This document shows positions 46,996-50,522 of a stretch of DNA of 50,522 bases, piece by piece. Origin of the DNA: an uncultured Bacteroidales bacterium. Lineage in GTDB: Bacteria > Bacteroidota > Bacteroidia > Bacteroidales > UBA932. The notes beneath the pieces are model-generated. The model did not search any database. It worked only from the letters and a program-made list of their open reading frames with translations, and was not told the origin of the DNA. A program made the translations under genes and the position numbers. Numbering within the stretch: position 1 is the first letter of the stretch; each line of letters begins with the position of its first letter. The stretch spans positions 1 to 50,522 of the forward strand of contig CALVDR010000018.1 in the NCBI GenBank assembly GCA_944326365.1, read 5' to 3'.

Positions 46996-48056
46996 TGTCT
47001 TTCAAACCTTACGTTTACACTCTCCGGCCCTTGCAACAGGCTGATGCCATCGCCGTCGATATGTCCGATTTTAATGAGCGAATTGCTCTCCGACCAGTCA
47101 CGGCAGAAGATGGCGACATTGCCCCACGGCTCGTAAATCGTAATGTCCCCGGCAACAGGAGCACAACCGCGCGGTGTATCATCAAGGCTGAGTTCAGGGT
47201 CGGGATAGAATATCTTTTCCGTACCGTTGTTGTAGTCCTCCAATGTGACTTCCATCGGTAGACGGGAAAGGAAGTCGCGGGCTGCACCGTTGTCCTCCAT
47301 CGTGGCTGTAATGGTTTGTCCGCCCACAATGATGTTGATATTTAAGGAGGTAGCATCAGGTGTATCCGGTTCTTCACGGCTTGCGCCAAGACTTTCCAGC
47401 CATTCCGGGATGCGTGTAGCCATACTGCCCAATGAGCTTGATGTGAGCAACAACGATTCTTCAAACACGGCATCGGGGACAAGTGTTGCCGCATCCCTTT
47501 CGGAAGTGCCTATGCCACTGCTCCCGCTGCTGGCAAAGAGGGCGATACGTTTGCCTGCCAACAAATCGGCGTGTTTGTATAAAAAAGTCTGCATCGGAGT
47601 AGCCATGTGGTAGTGCCAGATGGGGTATCCGATGAATACGAGGTCATATTTATCGAAACTTTCTACGGAAGTGGTGATAGCAGGATAGTTGCCTTGTTCG
47701 ATAGCATCCAGTTCCGTCTGTGCCCGGTCGAGCATCGCATTGTAGTCATCATCGTACGGTGTTTCCGGCTCCACTACTATCATGTCACAATTCAATGTAG
47801 ACTGGATGGTCTGCGCCATACGTTCCGTGTTGCCTGTTCTGGAGCAATAGAGGACGAGGTATCTGCCGTTATTCCCTTCCATATTTCCTCCTGCCTCATT
47901 GCCTCCGTCTTCGGTTCCTTCATACCCTTCTTCCCCGTCGTCTTCTTCGGGGGTGGTCAGCTCCTGCCCGTCATGTATCAGGTCGTCCTCGCTGCAAGCC
48001 GATGTGAAGACAAGCGTCGCCAGCAGTATCAATGGAATTGAAAATAACTTTTTCAT
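46992..48056 (-). CDS. Flavodoxin fused to a cyclophilin-like domain, lipoprotein
   Basis: A 354-residue protein. Lipobox TSAC (Cys21) is followed by a Glu/Gly-rich linker (22-63), then a flavodoxin domain (about 65-225) with the FMN phosphate loop YCSRTGNTERMA (70-81) and GYPIWHYHMATPM. Residues 237-354 match a cyclophilin-like (CsaB/DUF-type) fold: LNINIIVGGQTITATMEDN at the start and GDITIYEPWGNVAIFCRDW near the end. The role is probably FMN-based electron transfer at the cell surface or periplasm. The start at 48056 (MKKLFSIPLI) begins the signal. It ends by overlap with the monooxygenase pseudogene. Confidence 0.87.
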   Translation of the reverse strand: MKKLFSIPLILLATLVFTSACSEDDLIHDGQELTTPEEDDGEEGYEGTEDGGNEAGGNMEGNNGRYLVLYCSRTGNTERMAQTIQSTLNCDMIVVEPETPYDDDYNAMLDRAQTELDAIEQGNYPAITTSVESFDKYDLVFIGYPIWHYHMATPMQTFLYKHADLLAGKRIALFASSGSSGIGTSERDAATLVPDAVFEESLLLTSSSLGSMATRIPEWLESLGASREEPDTPDATSLNINIIVGGQTITATMEDNGAARDFLSRLPMEVTLEDYNNGTEKIFYPDPELSLDDTPRGCAPVAGDITIYEPWGNVAIFCRDWSESNSLIKIGHIDGDGISLLQGPESVNVRFERQ

Positions 48057-48091
48057 ACTCTTTAATTTATTGATTATGTCCTCGTCCGTCA

Positions 48092-48292
48092 TTATTTGTC
48101 AATCTGGCTCTCCGTGAATGGGTCGGCACGGTGTCCCATATCCTTGTTCTGCTTCAGATTGTCGGAATACCCGTTTGTCCTGTCCTCCTTTGCAGGCATT
48201 GCAGAGGCAAAGACCTGCCCGATGCCCGTCATTGTCCCGGCTGCCGCCAATGCGTAACCGGACGCTTGTTTCAGAAAATTCCTTCTGTCCAT
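48092..48292 (-). CDS. Short twin-arginine-signal protein (possibly truncated)
   Basis: A 66-residue ORF with a clear Tat signal, MDRRNFLKQASGYALAAAG, then a hydrophobic part and a cleavage site near VFASA. Only about 35 hydrophilic residues remain (ending ESQIDK), with no recognised domain. It may be the N-terminal stub of a Tat-exported oxidoreductase whose body was lost, or a genuine small exported protein. It precedes the flavodoxin by 35 bases and tatAC lie 5 kb away. Confidence 0.6.
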   Translation of the reverse strand: MDRRNFLKQASGYALAAAGTMTGIGQVFASAMPAKEDRTNGYSDNLKQNKDMGHRADPFTESQIDK

Positions 48293-48311
48293 AATTTCCT
48301 GTTTTTAATCT

Positions 48312-48902
48312 CTATACAAAGGTAGGGTGAGGCTTCTCCACATCAATTTTCTTGATAATCCTTGCCGGAACCCCGCCGACTACGACATTGTCCGGAACAT
48401 TTCCATTAACCACCGCTCCGGCTGCAACGACCGCATTGTCACCGATGGTAACGCCTTGCAGGATAGTCGAGTTCGAACCGACCCACACATTATTGCCCAA
48501 TACTATCGGGGCAGGGTATGTGTGTTTGCGGTCTTCGGGTGACAAGCCGTGGTTCAGCGTAGCGAACACGACGTTGTGCCCTATCTGGCATCCGTCGCCG
48601 ATGGCAACGCCCCCATGATCCTGAAAATGGCAGCAGGCATTGATAAAGACATTCTCCCCGATGGTGATGTTCTTGCCGAAGTCCGTATAGAATGGCGGAA
48701 AGACACGCAGCGATGAAGGCACATCGTAGCCGAACAGTTCCGAAAGAAGCCCGCGTACTTCCTCCGGAGTGTGGTAAGCCGCATTCAGCCGGAAGGTGAT
48801 GCGGCGTGCGGCATTGCTCATCTCGTCCATAAAGATGTGTATATCTTCGGTGTCGAGGGCACGGCCGGTCTTTACATAGTCTTTGAATTCGTTGATAGTC
48901 AT
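48312..48902 (-). CDS. Sugar O-acetyltransferase (maltose/galactoside type)
   Basis: A 196-residue left-handed beta-helix enzyme that transfers acetyl from acetyl-CoA to a sugar. The N-terminal helical cap is MTINEFKDYVKTGRALD. Hexapeptide repeats include IGENVFINACCHFQDHG, IGDGCQIGHNVVFATLNHG (His-loop with the catalytic His of the family), VLGNNVWVGSNSTILQGVTIG and the end VVVGGVPARIIKKI. The start at 48902 is chosen because MTINEF begins the cap; an upstream ATG lies in the leader. It is the first gene of the leftward redox run. Confidence 0.9.
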   Translation of the reverse strand: MTINEFKDYVKTGRALDTEDIHIFMDEMSNAARRITFRLNAAYHTPEEVRGLLSELFGYDVPSSLRVFPPFYTDFGKNITIGENVFINACCHFQDHGGVAIGDGCQIGHNVVFATLNHGLSPEDRKHTYPAPIVLGNNVWVGSNSTILQGVTIGDNAVVAAGAVVNGNVPDNVVVGGVPARIIKKIDVEKPHPTFV

Positions 48903-48988
48903 GCTAATCTTCTTTTGGAACAAAGGTAGCGGTATATGATGCAAAAGGGCATACCAATTCCACGGAAGATTGTGACGGTTTTACTGAT

Positions 48989-49099
48989 TCAATCTTGTAC
49001 TGATGAAGCAGGTAAAAGATATCCGCACTTGTAAAACCAGTTTACAGCCTCGTCAATGGCTTCCGCAACCGGACGGAACTCGGTCTTGAATCTCATGCG
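48989..49099 (-). pseudogene. C-terminal remnant of an NAD-dependent epimerase/SDR-like protein
   Basis: The minus strand reads MRFKTEFRPVAEAIDEAVNW, then FYKCGYL and a TGA stop at 48989. The pattern fits the C-terminal helix of extended SDR epimerases or dihydroflavonol-reductase-like proteins. Nothing of the N-terminal Rossmann fold is present; the homology ends next to the SMR remnant at 49102. The call rests on a short stretch. Confidence 0.4.
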
Positions 49100-49101
49100 T
49101 T

Positions 49102-49182
49102 CTGCCTGCCATCATGGGAATGGTTCTGATCATTGCCGGTGTTCTGGTCATCAATCTGATGTCGAAAATGAATGTGCATTGA
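49102..49182 (+). pseudogene. C-terminal remnant of an SMR-family drug efflux protein
   Basis: The plus strand gives LPAIMGMVLIIAGVLVINLM and a short SKMNVH tail before TGA at 49180. This is the typical last membrane helix of EmrE/QacE-type transporters. The first three helices are missing: the sequence just upstream belongs to a different remnant on the other strand. Confidence 0.6.
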
Positions 49183-49186
49183 GCCG

Positions 49187-49591
49187 TTACGGAATAAGCC
49201 TCGGACGGCCGCCCTTCAACCGGAGCGGAATATCCGATGGCTTTTTGAAGGAATACTTTGCCGGAATCGCCCTGCTGTCTGCATTACTCCACAGAACCAA
49301 CCCGAAATCCACTTCCGCACTTCGTGCGCATTGACTGTCATAGATCGTGTCTCCGATATAAAGGGCATCACAAGCATCAATGCCTGATGTGGCAAGATAG
49401 GCCAGCAAAGGGTCCGGCGAAGGTTTCGGTCTGGCAGAATCTTCGGCACATACTACGACATCAAAATAGCCTGACAAGCCGGAAGATTCCGCAAAATCTG
49501 CCATGAATTCATTTCTGGTCTTTGAAGTGACTATGCCCAAGGAATACCTTTCGGTTTTCAGTGATGTCAGCAGGTCCTGTATCCCTGCAAA
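49187..49591 (-). pseudogene. HAD-superfamily hydrolase, N-terminally truncated
   Basis: The open frame reads FAGIQDLLTSLK, SLGIVTSKTRNEF (motif II), AEDSARPKPSPDPLL (motif III Lys) and YIGDTIYDSQCARSA (motif IV), ending with a TAA at 49187. It fits the phosphoglycolate-phosphatase-like group. The N-terminal DxDGT nucleophile motif is absent: an in-frame TGA lies at 49595-49597 and the homology ends at about 49591, where a remnant on the other strand begins. It cannot be catalytically active. Confidence 0.75.
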
Positions 49592-49592
49592 G

Positions 49593-49877
49593 GCTCATGT
49601 CAGCCATCTGCAAATCTCTTCCTCAGCCGCTATTGATGCGGAAATAGCAGAGGCTGAAAACTCTCTGGACTCTGGTGCGACGCTGTTCATCGGCGGACAC
49701 GGCGGTGCGGCTACGCGCGATGCCGTAGAGTTCAAGATCGCCTATTTGAAAAAGGTAAAGGAACTGCTTGCGGCCAACAATACGGCACAGGCTTTTGTGA
49801 ATGCCTTGAAAGAGGCCTGGCCCGGCTTGCCCGAAGAAGCCGGATTGGAAGATTTGGGCAAGGCACTCTATAAATAA
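49593..49877 (+). pseudogene. C-terminal remnant, probably of an MBL-fold hydrolase
   Basis: The frame AIDAEIAEAENSLDSGATLF, IGGHGGAATRDAVEFKIAYL and later AWPGLPEEAGLEDLGKALYK resembles the final helices of metallo-beta-lactamase-fold enzymes, with GHGG as the last metal-site turn. The N-terminal two thirds are missing. Upstream, the same frame runs antisense through the HAD remnant and has no meaning. The TAA stop is made of the first three bases of repeat copy C. Confidence 0.5.
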
Positions 49878-50170
49878 CGTGAGCTCGATGAAAAGAACGC
49901 AGTGAATTTCAGAGAACTACCTCTGTAGAGGATTCGTAGTACGAATCCGTAGGCAAGTCCTCCCATACGAGAGGCCTAAGAAAATCCCCCTAATAGGGGG
50001 TGCAGGGGGTTAAGACAGGGCCAGTCTTTCGAAGAAAGACGTAATTGGGTGACTAAGTCACCCAATTTAGGTGGGGTGACACGAAAATGGAAAGAGATTT
50101 CGCAGAAATCGTAATGTCAGTTCGATGAATTATTCTGCTCAGTACCAGAGATTTCATCGAACTGACGTTA
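49875..50170. repeat. Hairpin-rich repeat element, full copy C (296 bp)
   Basis: Direct repeat of 45878-46174 with the same chain of hairpins. Differences fall mainly in loops: CCTCT-GT-AGAGG, GGATTCGT-AGT-ACGAATCC and GATTTC-GCA-GAAATC. The terminal palindrome has arms at 50112-50129 and 50153-50170; relative to copy A, the GACGAA/TTCGTC pair has become GATGAA/TTCATC, a two-sided change that keeps pairing. Its 23-base loop (50130-50152) is the reverse complement of the copy A loop, with two differences. No coding frame was found. Confidence 0.85.
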
Positions 50171-50224
50171 AATAGGAGCAAAGCAAGCTGGGCACATAAC
50201 TTATTCAGCATTATGTTGTATTGA

Positions 50225-50273
50225 TGAGTTTGTACTTTTACTCAAAAATTTTATGAGATAAAGTACAAACTCA
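50225..50273. terminator. Long AT-rich hairpin, possible terminator
   Basis: Perfect 14-bp arms (TGAGTTTGTACTTT at 50225-50238 and its complement at 50260-50273) enclose a second small CTCA/TGAG stem. It follows the stop of the leftward remnant after 4 bases. No T run follows on the minus strand, so termination is only a guess. Confidence 0.5.
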
Positions 50274-50277
50274 CTCT

Positions 50278-50382
50278 TTAAAATTTTACAGATTCCAATC
50301 CTTTCAGTTTTTCCACTAATAGATGCGCGTGGCGGATTGCTTTCTCTTCCATACTTGCCAACTCTGCCGCATCATGTACATA
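50278..50382 (-). pseudogene. C-terminal remnant of an unrecognised protein
   Basis: Leftward frame ending SMEEKAIRHAHLLVEKLKGL and a short ESVKF tail before TAA at 50278. It is helical in character. Towards the right the meaningful frame ends at about 50382, where a different AT-rich sequence with possible IS features starts, and a stop follows soon after. Family not recognised. Confidence 0.4.
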
Positions 50383-50522
50383 GGGACTGTCGTAAAAAGA
50401 ATAAAAACTTTATAACAAATTGATTGCCAATGTAATATAAAATTCGTATCTTAGCTAAAGATAAAAAGAATACCTCCAATTGCCCTGGAAAAGCCAAATT
50501 TGGAGGTATCGCAAAAATTAAT
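50383..50522. mobile_element. Possible terminal part of an insertion sequence
   Basis: From GGGACTGTCGTAAAAAGA at about 50383 the sequence becomes strongly AT-rich and non-coding. The gene remnant on its left stops here, as expected for an insertion point. A 10-bp perfect hairpin (50470-50479 with 50500-50509) lies inside, like those that shield transposase genes from outside reading. The transposase would lie beyond the window, so the type cannot be set. Confidence 0.35.

Noticed and set aside
45878..50170. CRISPR array
   Set aside because: The repeats are two ~297-bp units far apart with no regular short repeat-spacer pattern and no cas genes.
1..50522. tRNA, rRNA or tmRNA genes
   Set aside because: No cloverleaf with TTCRANNC and CCA-type ends and no rRNA core sequence was noticed on either strand.

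Overview
The window looks like the chromosome of a Bacteroidota bacterium, most likely an order Bacteroidales member from a gut-like habitat. The evidence is a TonB-dependent receptor with a carboxypeptidase-regulatory-like N-terminus, a hybrid two-component sensor/regulator, many Ser-type sulfatases with lipoprotein signals, TatA plus TatC without TatB, and promoter-like TAnnTTTG motifs. Genus cannot be set from sequence alone. G+C is roughly half by eye, except for an AT-rich right edge.

Region 1 (1-19190) is mostly housekeeping: phoU, ddh (meso-diaminopimelate dehydrogenase), a three-gene surface-polysaccharide set (GT4, flippase, GT2), ftcD with an orphan sulfatase, an NfeD/SPFH membrane pair, a leftward MBL-hydrolase/uvrA/nucleoside-kinase set, a rightward deoxynucleoside kinase and acyl-CoA ligase, and a leftward ACT/PFL (UPF0210) pair.

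Region 2 (19238-42288) is a polysaccharide utilization locus. It holds two heparinase II/III-type lyases, a beta-helix lipoprotein, a TonB-dependent receptor (no SusD), four sulfatases, a GH36-like alpha-galactosidase, a metallophosphatase-GH105 fusion on the opposite strand, and a 1358-residue hybrid two-component regulator. The expected flow is regulator senses a glycan fragment; lyases cut a uronate-containing, sulfated polymer; sulfatases remove sulfate; the GH105 domain removes the unsaturated uronate left by the lyases; the GH36 enzyme removes alpha-galactosyl groups. The exact glycan is not determined.

Region 3 (42289-43500) is tatA-tatC with a good promoter match.

Region 4 (43556-50170) is an acquired and decaying redox locus with different codon use: a double carboxymuconolactone-decarboxylase-like protein, a small unknown protein, an AraC regulator, a cut amidohydrolase, a cupin, a deleted ABM-type monooxygenase pseudogene, a flavodoxin fused to a cyclophilin-like domain, a short Tat-signal ORF, an acetyltransferase, and then four gene ends fused in a row. 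Two near-identical ~297-bp hairpin-rich repeats bracket 46175-49874; the right end of a third copy lies at 1-75 and a lone arm at 8422-8439. The final palindrome of these repeats has an 18-bp stem, carries compensatory changes, and in one copy has its 23-bp loop in the opposite orientation. This repeat family is the most unusual structure in the window.

Region 5 (50171-50522) is AT-rich, with a gene remnant and what may be one end of an insertion sequence. I saw no tRNA, rRNA, CRISPR array or phage module.
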